DNA of 64,000 nt. Source: JBFWVR01 sp050246635 (GTDB taxonomy: Bacteria; Acidobacteriota; Vicinamibacteria; Vicinamibacterales; UBA2999). Made by a program: the position numbers and the translations under genes. Below, piece by piece: positions 1 through 8,461 of the stretch. The stretch lies in NCBI GenBank assembly GCA_050246635.1, contig JBFWVR010000009.1, positions 146,611-210,610 of the forward strand. Direction: 5' to 3'. A model generated the notes under the pieces. It saw only the letters and a program-made list of their open reading frames with translations, searched no databases and was not told the DNA's origin. Position 1 is the stretch's first letter. Each line of letters starts with the position of its first letter.

Positions 1-54
1 CCGGGGCGCCGAAGAGGCCTGCGATGCCGCACATGACTACGAATCCTCCGTCTC

Positions 55-1230
55 TCAGGCCGCCCGTGCCGTCAGGCTGTCGAGATCGTCGGCGGTGATG
101 CGCCGGGTCAGGGTGCCGAACCAGGTGCCCCAGCCGTGCACGCCGTGCCCCAGGAAGACACCCGCGCCCACGAGCAGGTCGACCCCGCGGCGCGTGGGTA
201 CGACCTTCGGCAGCACGTGCGGCGACGAGTAGTCGTCCACGACGATGAGCGCGCCCTCGCGGCACAGCGGCAGGTAGTCGCGGAAGTCGCGCAGCACCTC
301 GCCGTCGGCGTCGAGGAACAGCAGACCGAGTGGCTGGCCATCGAGCCGCGCGGCCACACGGGCCTGGATGGCGGCGTCAGTGGAGTAGCCCTGCGCAAGC
401 TCGACCCAGTCGGTCAACGCCTCTTCCTCCACGAACCGGCGGAGGTCACCGAAGATGTCGGCGGACGGCAGGTCGGGGTGTTCGAGGTAGACGCCGCCCG
501 GTTCGATGGACACGAACGGCGCGCGATGTCCGGTGGAGCGCAGCCCGCGCGCCATCGCCACGGTGGAACCGCCGACATAGGCGCCAATCTCGACGATCCC
601 GCCGCGCACCGTGGAGGCCGCCTGTTCGAGCAGCAGCAGGACCTCCTGGTGCAGCATGGAGCGGCGCACCTGCGGCGCCCGCGGGTCGGTGTCGGATCCG
701 ACGCGTGCGCGCGCGTACAACGCGCGGGCCCGCGCGGCGTGGGCCGCCGCCTGTCGCGCGAGCACCGGCCGGACGAGCAGTGGCGGCACCTGGTGCACCG
801 CGAGGTGTTCCCAGAGGCGCTTCGCGCCCTCGTCTGCGGAGCCACCGATGACACGCAGGCGGCCGTCGCGGACGTGCGTGGTCCAGTCCTGCGCCTCGAG
901 CAGCGTGCGCAGCAAGGCGGGCTCGGGTTCGACGACCACCACGGCGGTGTCGTTCCGCTGCGCCCAGATCGCCTCGAGGATGTCGCCGGTGCCGGCGCCG
1001 GCCACGGCGAGCGCAAGCGGCAGGCCGGTGCCGAACGCGGACGCGAGCCAGCGGCTGGCTTCACCCGGGCCGCCGAAGCTCACCGGGGTGCCGCCGGGCC
1101 AGCTGACACGCAGCCTGGGGCCGTGCATGGCGACCGTGGCCGCGCACGCCGGGGGCGCGGGTGTCCACCAGGCGGGCTCGACGGGTTGGGCCGCCGCGAG
1201 GGCCGTGACGTTGGCAGTGAAGGCTGGCAT
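55..1230 (-). CDS. Maf-like N-terminal domain fused to class I SAM methyltransferase (Methyltransf_24 type)
   Basis: A 391-residue protein in two halves. Residues about 70-165 resemble the N-terminal Rossmann-like part of motility accessory factor (Maf/MptE-like) proteins: a Gly-rich turn, AVAGAGTGDILEA, then VVVVEPEP. Residues about 190-390 form a SAM-dependent methyltransferase of the Methyltransf_24 kind, with motif I VEIGAYVGGS at 213-222, FLDADG at 305-310 and VVDDY at 330-334. These proteins usually methylate sugars or other small acceptors in glycan pathways. No signal peptide is visible, so it is cytosolic. It is the last gene of a leftward series that also contains a full Maf-like protein with the same N-terminal pattern (5630-8431). 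The acceptor cannot be told from sequence. The methyltransferase call is firm; the N-terminal assignment is a pattern judgement. Confidence 0.8.
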   Translation of the reverse strand: MPAFTANVTALAAAQPVEPAWWTPAPPACAATVAMHGPRLRVSWPGGTPVSFGGPGEASRWLASAFGTGLPLALAVAGAGTGDILEAIWAQRNDTAVVVVEPEPALLRTLLEAQDWTTHVRDGRLRVIGGSADEGAKRLWEHLAVHQVPPLLVRPVLARQAAAHAARARALYARARVGSDTDPRAPQVRRSMLHQEVLLLLEQAASTVRGGIVEIGAYVGGSTVAMARGLRSTGHRAPFVSIEPGGVYLEHPDLPSADIFGDLRRFVEEEALTDWVELAQGYSTDAAIQARVAARLDGQPLGLLFLDADGEVLRDFRDYLPLCREGALIVVDDYSSPHVLPKVVPTRRGVDLLVGAGVFLGHGVHGWGTWFGTLTRRITADDLDSLTARAA

Positions 1231-1239
1231 GGCGAGAGC

Positions 1240-2562
1240 TCAGGCTGCCGTGGCGTAGGGAAGGGCGATGTCGGTCACGAACTCCAACGAGCCGAAGTGC
1301 CGGCCGGGCCGCAACCCGGCGTCCCGAAGCTGGCGACCGATCGCGTGCTTCCCGGGCAATGACGCGATGACGACGAAGTCGTAGTCTTCGCGCGCGAGGG
1401 CCGTGAAGGGACGGATCGTGACGTGGCCCACGCGGCGTCCGTGTCTGGCCGGATCGTTGTCGCAGACGGCGACCACGCGGTCAGCCAGGCCCATCGCCGA
1501 CAGGCGACGGTACGCCTCGTGCCCGCCCGCACCGCTCCCGAAGATTACGAAGCGCAAATCGTGCCGGGCCGGCAACTCGGATCGCAGGAGGGGCAGCCGG
1601 CCGGCCTCGTCACGCACGCCCCGCACGGAGGTGGGGAAATCCAGCGCCTCGATGTTGCGCAGTCCCGCTTCGCGGAACCATCCGACGACGCGGTTCATCG
1701 AGCAGTCCTTGTCCTGGTAGACCGGCGTCCACCAGTCGAACGTGTCGAGCACCCGCCAGTGGAAGTCGGGATGCGTGTTGACGGGCAGCAGCCGGGGCAG
1801 GTGCCAGAGTGGCGAACGGCGGACCAGGGAGCTCCGGTAGAGCGGTGACACCAGCGCGACCAGCAGCCAGCACCAGGCATAGGCCAGGCGTGGCGGCACG
1901 CGCGAGAAGATCGACCGCCAGAAGTCCGACGCGGCCTTGTACAGGGGATCGGTGTAGTAGTAGAGCCACACGGCGAGCTGTCCGAAGTCCTTGAGCAGCC
2001 GGGGCAGCTGGAGGAAGGCCTCCCGCGTGTCGCGTGTGTGATGCAGCACGCCCAGCGAGAAGATGACATCGAAGGTGTCGTCGCGGAACGGCAGCCGGAA
2101 GACGTCCGCCTGGATGACGTCCACGGTGCCGCGGCTCGCCAGGTTCGCCTGGGCGGCGTCGACCGCGCGCGAGTAGTCGATGCCGATCACGCGGCCGCCC
2201 CAGCGCGAGACCACGTCCGAGAAGCGTCCCGCCCCGCACCCGACGTCGAGCACGAGCCGGCCCCGGACATCGTCCGGCGTGAGCCCCGTCTTCTCGATGA
2301 AGGTCTCCTCCGACTCGGACCGGCCGTTCACGCCGTCGATCTGCACGCGCCGCCACCAGTTCCACTGGTGCGAGAAGCTGCTCACGTATCCGTCGTCCCG
2401 CACGAAGCGCGGCACGCCGGCCGAGATCGGGAACACGCTGGCGCACCCCGTGCACCGGAGCGTGCCCGACTCGATCCCGTGGGCCGAGGATTCCTGCGGC
2501 TCGGCGGTGAGGGCACTCTTGCAGTCGGGGCAGCAGATCCAGTTCAGGAGATCCGGGGTCAT
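1240..2562 (-). CDS. Methyltransferase with Trm112-like zinc ribbon and C-terminal Rossmann domain
   Basis: A 440-residue cytosolic protein. Residues 8-53 form a Trm112-like zinc ribbon with the pairs CCPDC (10-14) and CTGC (37-40). A class I methyltransferase follows, with motif I VLDVGCG at 104-110 and the SLGVLHH segment. From residue 338, FVIFGSGAGG opens a second Rossmann fold of the sort found at the end of sugar C-methyltransferases. This order suggests transfer of a methyl group to a nucleotide sugar or lipid-linked sugar; the substrate is unknown. A longer frame exists upstream, but ATG at 2562 overlaps the stop of the preceding gene as ATGA, and the protein then starts directly at the zinc ribbon, so that start is preferred. 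It lies in the leftward glycan operon. Confidence 0.85.
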   Translation of the reverse strand: MTPDLLNWICCPDCKSALTAEPQESSAHGIESGTLRCTGCASVFPISAGVPRFVRDDGYVSSFSHQWNWWRRVQIDGVNGRSESEETFIEKTGLTPDDVRGRLVLDVGCGAGRFSDVVSRWGGRVIGIDYSRAVDAAQANLASRGTVDVIQADVFRLPFRDDTFDVIFSLGVLHHTRDTREAFLQLPRLLKDFGQLAVWLYYYTDPLYKAASDFWRSIFSRVPPRLAYAWCWLLVALVSPLYRSSLVRRSPLWHLPRLLPVNTHPDFHWRVLDTFDWWTPVYQDKDCSMNRVVGWFREAGLRNIEALDFPTSVRGVRDEAGRLPLLRSELPARHDLRFVIFGSGAGGHEAYRRLSAMGLADRVVAVCDNDPARHGRRVGHVTIRPFTALAREDYDFVVIASLPGKHAIGRQLRDAGLRPGRHFGSLEFVTDIALPYATAA

Positions 2563-4199
2563 GCGTGGGCTCCGTGGTACAGGGACAACCAGTTCTCGAC
2601 CATGCGATCCGTCGTGAAGTCCTGGCGCACGCGGCGGCACCGGGCCGCGGCGCGGGTGCGTGCCGTTGGCAGGTCGCTCAGGACCGCCTCGATCCGCTCG
2701 GCGAGCCGCAGGGCGTCGCGAACGGGCACGAGGTCCCCGGCGGCGCCGACGATCTCGCGGGCGGCACCCACGTCGGTGGCGACCACGGGCACGCCGATGA
2801 GGGCCGCCTCGAGCAGCACGTTCGCGAACCCCTCGATGCGCGAGGGGAGCACGAACACGTCGAGGCCGGCGATGAAGGGCAGCGGATCGGCGGGATCCGT
2901 ATCAAAGATGACGCGACCGTCGATCGTCGCGGCCTGCGCGCGGAGGCGTGCCGCAAGCGGGCCGTCGCCCTTGATGACGAGCGTCGCGCCGGGATGCCGC
3001 CGGAGCACGCGTTTCCAGGCGCCAAGCAGCGTGGCGTGATCCTTTTCCTCCGCCAGCCGGCCGACCGTGCCCAATACCGGGCAGTCCACCGAGAGGCCCA
3101 GCCGGCGCCGCAGGGCGGCGCGCTCGTCTCGCCCGGGGACCAGGTCGGGGGCGGTCAGGCCGTTGGGCACGACCGTGATCCGGCGCCGCGGCACGAACGC
3201 CCAGCGGGCGTGGTCGGCGACGAGCGGCGCGGCGTTCACCGTGACGCGGTCCGAGGCCCAGGAGCTGAGCGCATCCGCAGTGCGGAACCACCACCGCGTG
3301 GCCCACTGCCGTTTCCAGGTGCTCAGATTCCGGACGGACGCGAGCACGCGCGGAGTGCCGGCCAGGCGCGCGGCCGTCACGCCGATCACGTTGGCGTAGA
3401 ACAGCCAGGTGTGCACCACGTCGTAGTCCTCGCGCCGGCACAGCGCCCGCAGCTCGAGCACGGTGTGGACCAGGGAGGTCCAGTCCGTGGCATACCGGAT
3501 CGACACGGGATGCCCGGCCAGGTGGCGTGACGAGAAGTCGCCATCGGCCCGCGCCAGGACGAAGATGTCCAGCGACGCGCGTCCCGGCGGCAGGCCCCTC
3601 GCCAGCTCGGCCAGCTGCCGCTGTGCGCCGCCAACGCCCCAGCTGGTGATCACGGCCAGGACGCGGAGCGGACCGTCCTCGCGGGGCTGCCGGCGGCGCG
3701 GCCAGAGGACCGCCGCGGCGGCGAGTGCCAGGAACCGCGGCACATCGAAGTAGTGCGCCCACAGGTGGCCGAGCACGACGCGCAGCAGCGACCACCGCGT
3801 GTGGCGGACCAGACCCGCCTGCGGCGACCACAGCAGGATGTTCGGCGCCAGGAGCAGCGCCAGACTGTACACGTTCACGTAGGCCGAGGGGGCCGACCAC
3901 ATCTGCGGGACACCGACGTGCGTCGCCCGGCGCGACGCGCGCAGCAGGTCGATGGCGGTCAGCGAACGCAGGCCGAACCGGCTCCCGCGCACCGTGATGG
4001 TGGCGCGCCTGGCGTCGGCGTCGGCCGACGGACGCGGCCCGGCGCTGACGACCGTCAGTTCGGACGGGAGCAGCTCGGATTGGAAGGCGGTCAGGCCCTG
4101 CTCCCACTCCGCCGGACGGCAGGTACGAAGCACGAGCAGCCGGACGGCAGGGCCGTCGGCGGCATACGAGGGCGCGAGGGCTGTCGAAGGTCGCAACAT
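2559..4199 (-). CDS. Glycosyltransferase family 4 (GT-B) with N-terminal extension
   Basis: A 546-residue protein. The C-terminal 370 residues are a typical retaining GT-B glycosyltransferase. It opens with the Gly-rich acceptor loop SWGVGGAQRQL near residue 185, followed by the hinge VVPNGL, then GTVGRLAEEKDH and a donor-binding segment with RIEGFANVLLEA, where paired glutamates hold the nucleotide sugar. The first 170 residues are not part of the GT4 fold. They contain hydrophobic stretches (LALLLAPNILLW and LALAAAAVLW) that may dock the protein on the inner membrane. It would add a sugar to a lipid-linked or protein-linked glycan; donor and acceptor are unknown. Its stop overlaps the next gene as ATGA, so the two are probably translated together. 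Confidence 0.88.
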   Translation of the reverse strand: MLRPSTALAPSYAADGPAVRLLVLRTCRPAEWEQGLTAFQSELLPSELTVVSAGPRPSADADARRATITVRGSRFGLRSLTAIDLLRASRRATHVGVPQMWSAPSAYVNVYSLALLLAPNILLWSPQAGLVRHTRWSLLRVVLGHLWAHYFDVPRFLALAAAAVLWPRRRQPREDGPLRVLAVITSWGVGGAQRQLAELARGLPPGRASLDIFVLARADGDFSSRHLAGHPVSIRYATDWTSLVHTVLELRALCRREDYDVVHTWLFYANVIGVTAARLAGTPRVLASVRNLSTWKRQWATRWWFRTADALSSWASDRVTVNAAPLVADHARWAFVPRRRITVVPNGLTAPDLVPGRDERAALRRRLGLSVDCPVLGTVGRLAEEKDHATLLGAWKRVLRRHPGATLVIKGDGPLAARLRAQAATIDGRVIFDTDPADPLPFIAGLDVFVLPSRIEGFANVLLEAALIGVPVVATDVGAAREIVGAAGDLVPVRDALRLAERIEAVLSDLPTARTRAAARCRRVRQDFTTDRMVENWLSLYHGAHA

Positions 4200-4317
4200 G
4201 GTGTCGGGACACCGACCGTGGGCCCACCATTTCCCGCATCAATTTGCAGGTGGCCGGCGCACGGGGCGTCAACGGCAGGGAAGGGGGCAATCCGGGTGCC
4301 AGGCCCCGCCGCCTCGC

Positions 4318-5622
4318 TCACTTGCTGGCCGTATCGGGCTTTCGGGCGAGGACGGCAACGCCGAGCGGAAGCATCGTGGACCCCTCCGGCGCCCTGGCTG
4401 GCACCGTGACGTTGAGCAGGGCCTGGCCTGCCAGCACGATCGGCCAGACCGCCACGAGTGCGAGACGACTCAGCCCGCGCGCGCGGCCGGCCACCCGGTA
4501 CTTCAGCCAGAGGATCACCAGCGTGGCCAGGGTCTCGAGGCTGTTGCCCAGCGGTCCGCTTTCGAGAACCTCGAAGCCGGCCTGGACCAGTTCCTGCCGG
4601 AGGCCTTCGGGGGTCCAGCGGCGGTAATCCCAGGGGGCTCCGTGGACCGGGAACGCGAACGGCACGGTGATCAGCGCGTGCCCACCGGGGCGGAGGACGC
4701 GGCGCGCTTCCGTGAGGATCTGTTGGGGATGGGTGACGTGCTCGAGCACCTGCGCGCACAGCACGTTGTCGAGACTGTCATCCTTGAAGGGCAGGGCGCA
4801 CCCGTCGCAGTGGACGGCCGGGCGCCTCCCGCTCCGTGTGATGTTCGCGTCGCCGGCATCCCGGCCCGTCGGAAGATCGGTCGGCAGGTACCGCGTCCGC
4901 GCTGAATCGAGGTAGCGGGCCATCAATCCCGCGCCCGCACCGATGTCCAGCGTCACCCCGCGGAGCTGCTGCGCGAACGGCGGGGTATCGCGATCCTGGG
5001 CGCGGTAGGACAGGGCATGCGAGTGCCACGGCCGCGGCTCCTGCTCGGGACCCTCGATGGAGCGGAGCCAAGCCCAGCCCGGTGCTGCCGCGCGCTCCGC
5101 GGCGTCCGACAAGCGGCGGTACAGGAGCGCGGGCACCGCGGCGAACGAGACGCGGCGCGTGGCGCCGTCGGGCAACACGGCAAGGATCCCGCGGGGCGCG
5201 AACGCCAGAGCCCCCAGCGTGACGTTGTCGAGCCCGCGGCCGTCAGGGGTCCCCCACAGGACCGCGACATCGGCGCGGAAAGCCCGAAGGCCCAGGGTAC
5301 GCAGGGCGACGAGCCAGATCCCCGCCGCGTGGAACCACTGGAACGGGTAGGGGCGTCGTGCAGGCGCCGGGATGCCGAGCGCATCCATCTGCGATCCGCC
5401 AGGGGCGCGGGTGACGAGATGAATCTCATCGTACGAATGGCGTACGGCGGTCCATGCGACATCCAGATGGCGGCCGGAGTGCAGCAGCAGGAGGGGGCGC
5501 CGCCGGCGTCTGGCGAGTCCGTCACGGCGCGACGGCGTCGTGGCCGGCTGTGCGCCAGGGCGTGCCGCAGCCGTGTCCGCGGAAGTCGTCTCGTCGAGGG
5601 CGGTCATGGCTGGCGTGTGCAT
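4318..5622 (-). CDS. SAM-dependent methyltransferase (Methyltransf_11) with unrecognised N-terminal half
   Basis: A 434-residue protein. Around residue 225 it has motif I, VTLDIGAGAG, followed by an acidic strand end, then CAQVLEHVTHPQQIL and a VLRPGGH loop, the usual Methyltransf_11 order. A C-terminal hydrophobic segment (LATLVILWLKYRV, and LVAVWPIVLAGQALL) may anchor it to the membrane. The first 200 residues are not recognised; they contain several aromatic-rich strands and could be an acceptor-binding or glycosyltransferase-like module. An in-frame ATG at 5607 would shorten it by five residues. It starts 7 bp after the stop of the Maf-like gene, so it is in the same leftward operon. It probably modifies a glycan or lipid in the same pathway; the substrate is not known. 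Confidence 0.8.
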   Translation of the reverse strand: MHTPAMTALDETTSADTAAARPGAQPATTPSRRDGLARRRRRPLLLLHSGRHLDVAWTAVRHSYDEIHLVTRAPGGSQMDALGIPAPARRPYPFQWFHAAGIWLVALRTLGLRAFRADVAVLWGTPDGRGLDNVTLGALAFAPRGILAVLPDGATRRVSFAAVPALLYRRLSDAAERAAAPGWAWLRSIEGPEQEPRPWHSHALSYRAQDRDTPPFAQQLRGVTLDIGAGAGLMARYLDSARTRYLPTDLPTGRDAGDANITRSGRRPAVHCDGCALPFKDDSLDNVLCAQVLEHVTHPQQILTEARRVLRPGGHALITVPFAFPVHGAPWDYRRWTPEGLRQELVQAGFEVLESGPLGNSLETLATLVILWLKYRVAGRARGLSRLALVAVWPIVLAGQALLNVTVPARAPEGSTMLPLGVAVLARKPDTASK

Positions 5623-5629
5623 GCGTCAC

Positions 5630-8431
5630 TCACCGGATCGCGGCCTCGCGCTCGGCGCGGGCGATGAAGTCGGGCACCGCAAGGGTGTAGGCCCGTCGGG
5701 CGAGCCGTGGTTCGAGTCCATCGCGGCTCGCGACGAGGAGGGCACCGTCCATCACCCCGAAGGTCCCGGGGGGCCAGGTGCCAGTCGCGCTCTCGTGCCA
5801 CCGCAGGGCACGGCCGTCCTCGGAAACCGCGAGATCCGACGGGTCCTCGGTGATCCACCAGGTGAGCGCGTCCGAGTGCGGGAGGTAGCGGGCGACTCCG
5901 GCGCCGACACGCCGGAGGTCCTCCGAGGGGAGGTGCAGGGGCGCCGCGGAGACCGCGCGCCGGCGCCGCTGTCGCTCCTGCCGCTCCACCTGCAACCACA
6001 GGGTGTGCTCGTTCAACTCGTCGAGCCGTGCCGCCTGTGCGAGCAGGCGCGCGCGGACCGCACCGAACTCCGACTCGAGGCGACGAGCCTCGTCCGCTCC
6101 GAGCGCCCGCTCGAACACGACCAGGCGGTCGAAGGCGGAGCGTGAGACGCCGGGGCCCGACTCGAGGTCGGCTCGTGGCTCGTCGTCCAGGAGGAAGCCC
6201 TGCCGCAGGAAGAGGTCGGTCCATTGGCGAAGGGAACGGCAGTGTGCGCCGAAGTGTGGGGCCGCCCCCGGTCGCATCGCGGCAAAGGCAATCCGGTCAC
6301 CAGCCGCGCACGCATGTGTGACCAGCGCGTCCTGCACCGGCGGCGGCAGGTCGTCCAGCACGTCGAGCAGCAGGACCAGGTCGAACGGCTCCGCGACGGG
6401 TGGCGGCACACCGAAGCCGGGCTCGCGCGCCCCGGCAAGGGACAGCCCGGCCGTCCGGCTGACACCGGCACGGGCGAAGGCACGGAGCCACGCCCCGTCT
6501 CCCGGCCCGATGTCGTAGACCGAGCGCGGCCCGAACCGTGCCACGAGGCGACGAACGTGCTCCTCGGCCACCGCGCCTGCGTCGGCACCGGCCTTTGTGG
6601 CGTCCGGCACCAGCCGCGTCGATTCGGACGGCGCACCCCGGCGCTTCACCACCGTGATGCGCGAGCCGGCCCGGACGAAGCGTCCCTCGACCACCTCGAA
6701 TCCTGCGGCCTCCGCAAGGGGCGCAAGCAGGCGCCTGAGCCCGAATCCGAGCGCTACCGAGGCCTGGTCCAGTATCGAGATCGAGCCGCCGGACGCCAGC
6801 CGATTCGTGGCGCCGCGGACGGCTGCCGCGGCCGGGGAACTGCCGTCGAAGACAACGGGCTCCGGAGCCGCCATCGACGGAGGCGTGGGCTCCGGGCTCG
6901 TGGTGACAGGCGGCATGTCGAACGCGAACGCGAGAGCCGACTTCAGGTCCGCGGCCGAGACCGCCGAGCCGGTGAACTCTCGCCACGGAGCGGCGGCGGC
7001 CTCGAGCGCCCCCGGGACCGTCACCAGCGCGATTGCGGCGTCACGGACTCGATCGACGGTCGTGGACGAGGCCGGCGAGCACAGGGCCGGCGGTACTGCC
7101 AGCGGACGGCACGGGTTCAGCCGGCGCGTGACTGCCGCGACCGTGTCCTGCCTGACGCGGCCGCCCACCAGCACGCCGTCGCGGCTGGTGTTCACGAACG
7201 TGCGATCGGGGAAGCGCACGCTCTGTTCGACGATCCAGTCGCGGAAGGCGAGCAGGTGAGGGGCGGTCCGCACGGTGGTCCCGCCTGCCGATCGCGCCTC
7301 GGTGTGCGGCCAGCGGTCGAGTGAGTCCTGCCACAGCGCGTCGAGCGGCGTCCCGGCGGCGACGGCGCGGGACCAGTCCTCTTCGAAGGCGGTACCGCGG
7401 CAGTAGGGACGTCCCTGCGGGAAGGCCAGGTCGGCCCCGACGTAGATCAACGACCCGCACCCCATGAACAGCGCGAGGTCCGTCGCGGCCGTCAGCACCG
7501 AGCCCCATGCGCGCAGTGTGTGGCGTTCCACCCCCAGATCGCGGAGCCAGGGCCACGGGTGGTGGTCCGAGACCTGGAAGGTGAAGAGCCGCCCGTCGAA
7601 GGCGCGGAGCGCATGTGGGTCGACACTGCCCTCCGTCACGAGCCAGGCACGGTTGTCCGGCAGGCGCTCCAGGTGACGCGCATTCGCGTCCGAAGGATCG
7701 AGCGCGACGATCAGGTCCGGCTCGATGCCTCTCGCCAGCAGGGGACGCGCGGCCGTATCGACCGCGATCAGGACGGCCCGCTCCCTCAGCGCAGTCAGGG
7801 TGTCCAGGGCGGTGTCGAGCGACGGACCGGCCGCGGCGAGCACGGCCGGCAGGCCCTTGCAGCCATCGCGGAGCCGGCCCGTATCCTGCGATTCCGCGAT
7901 TCGACGGAGGTTTGCGAGCGTGTTGAGCAGGTAGCGCGGCGCGTTCTCCCGCCGGGCCGCCGCGTTGGCCTGTACGGCAGCCCACAGCCGGGCCAGCGAC
8001 TGTTGGGCGGCCTCGGTGCCGGCGGCCTCGGCGCGCGCCGTGACCGGATCGACGAGGACCACAGGGGACTGGTCGAGCTGCGCCAGCATCCGTCGGGCGT
8101 CCGGTCCCGCGTCGAACGCGGGGCCGCGGACGATTACGAGCCGCCCCGTGTCGCACCAGACCGCCCGGCGATGCTCCGTCAGGCTGGCCTCGACGACGTC
8201 GGGCAGGGGCTCCAGCGCGAGCACCTGGCCGGACCAGCCACGTTCCTCCAGGGCGTCCAGGAGATGGCCCCCGGCGAGACCGATGATCGCCAGGACCTGA
8301 TCCGGCGGTTCGGGCAACGTGTCCAGGCGTCGATGAGCGGCCGCCAGGGGCGCGCGCCGGCTGTGCAGGGCGACCCAGTCGGCCCCGCACTGCACCTCCA
8401 GGGCATCATCTCCGCGGCGGACGGCAGGCAT
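5630..8431 (-). CDS. Motility accessory factor (Maf/MptE-like) family protein with C-terminal methyltransferase-like region
   Basis: A 933-residue protein. Residues about 45-95 carry the N-terminal Maf pattern (IIGLAGGHLLDAL, then VLALEPLPD). The core MptE-like/DUF115 domain starts near residue 200 with GLPAVLAAAGPSLD and continues through VALDPSDANARHL, SLIYVGADLAFP and the C-terminal FVNTSRDG. In motile bacteria Maf proteins are linked to flagellin glycosylation with nonulosonic acids, usually in the cytoplasm. After residue 600 a methyltransferase-like fold appears (VYDIGPGDGAWLRAF), but it lacks a clear acidic motif and may be degenerate. It is well above the usual Maf length because of this tail. 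It is divergent from the GT4 gene at 8462, with only 30 bp between starts. The link to flagellin is inference from family and from the neighbouring chemotaxis block. Confidence 0.82.
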   Translation of the reverse strand: MPAVRRGDDALEVQCGADWVALHSRRAPLAAAHRRLDTLPEPPDQVLAIIGLAGGHLLDALEERGWSGQVLALEPLPDVVEASLTEHRRAVWCDTGRLVIVRGPAFDAGPDARRMLAQLDQSPVVLVDPVTARAEAAGTEAAQQSLARLWAAVQANAAARRENAPRYLLNTLANLRRIAESQDTGRLRDGCKGLPAVLAAAGPSLDTALDTLTALRERAVLIAVDTAARPLLARGIEPDLIVALDPSDANARHLERLPDNRAWLVTEGSVDPHALRAFDGRLFTFQVSDHHPWPWLRDLGVERHTLRAWGSVLTAATDLALFMGCGSLIYVGADLAFPQGRPYCRGTAFEEDWSRAVAAGTPLDALWQDSLDRWPHTEARSAGGTTVRTAPHLLAFRDWIVEQSVRFPDRTFVNTSRDGVLVGGRVRQDTVAAVTRRLNPCRPLAVPPALCSPASSTTVDRVRDAAIALVTVPGALEAAAAPWREFTGSAVSAADLKSALAFAFDMPPVTTSPEPTPPSMAAPEPVVFDGSSPAAAAVRGATNRLASGGSISILDQASVALGFGLRRLLAPLAEAAGFEVVEGRFVRAGSRITVVKRRGAPSESTRLVPDATKAGADAGAVAEEHVRRLVARFGPRSVYDIGPGDGAWLRAFARAGVSRTAGLSLAGAREPGFGVPPPVAEPFDLVLLLDVLDDLPPPVQDALVTHACAAGDRIAFAAMRPGAAPHFGAHCRSLRQWTDLFLRQGFLLDDEPRADLESGPGVSRSAFDRLVVFERALGADEARRLESEFGAVRARLLAQAARLDELNEHTLWLQVERQERQRRRRAVSAAPLHLPSEDLRRVGAGVARYLPHSDALTWWITEDPSDLAVSEDGRALRWHESATGTWPPGTFGVMDGALLVASRDGLEPRLARRAYTLAVPDFIARAEREAAIR

Positions 8432-8461
8432 GTGGTCTCGTGAAGTGGTGCGCGGCCGGCC

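Noticed and set aside
1..54. Possible end of an upstream gene at the left edge
   Set aside because: The stretch is too short to assign and shows no recognisable coding or RNA signal.
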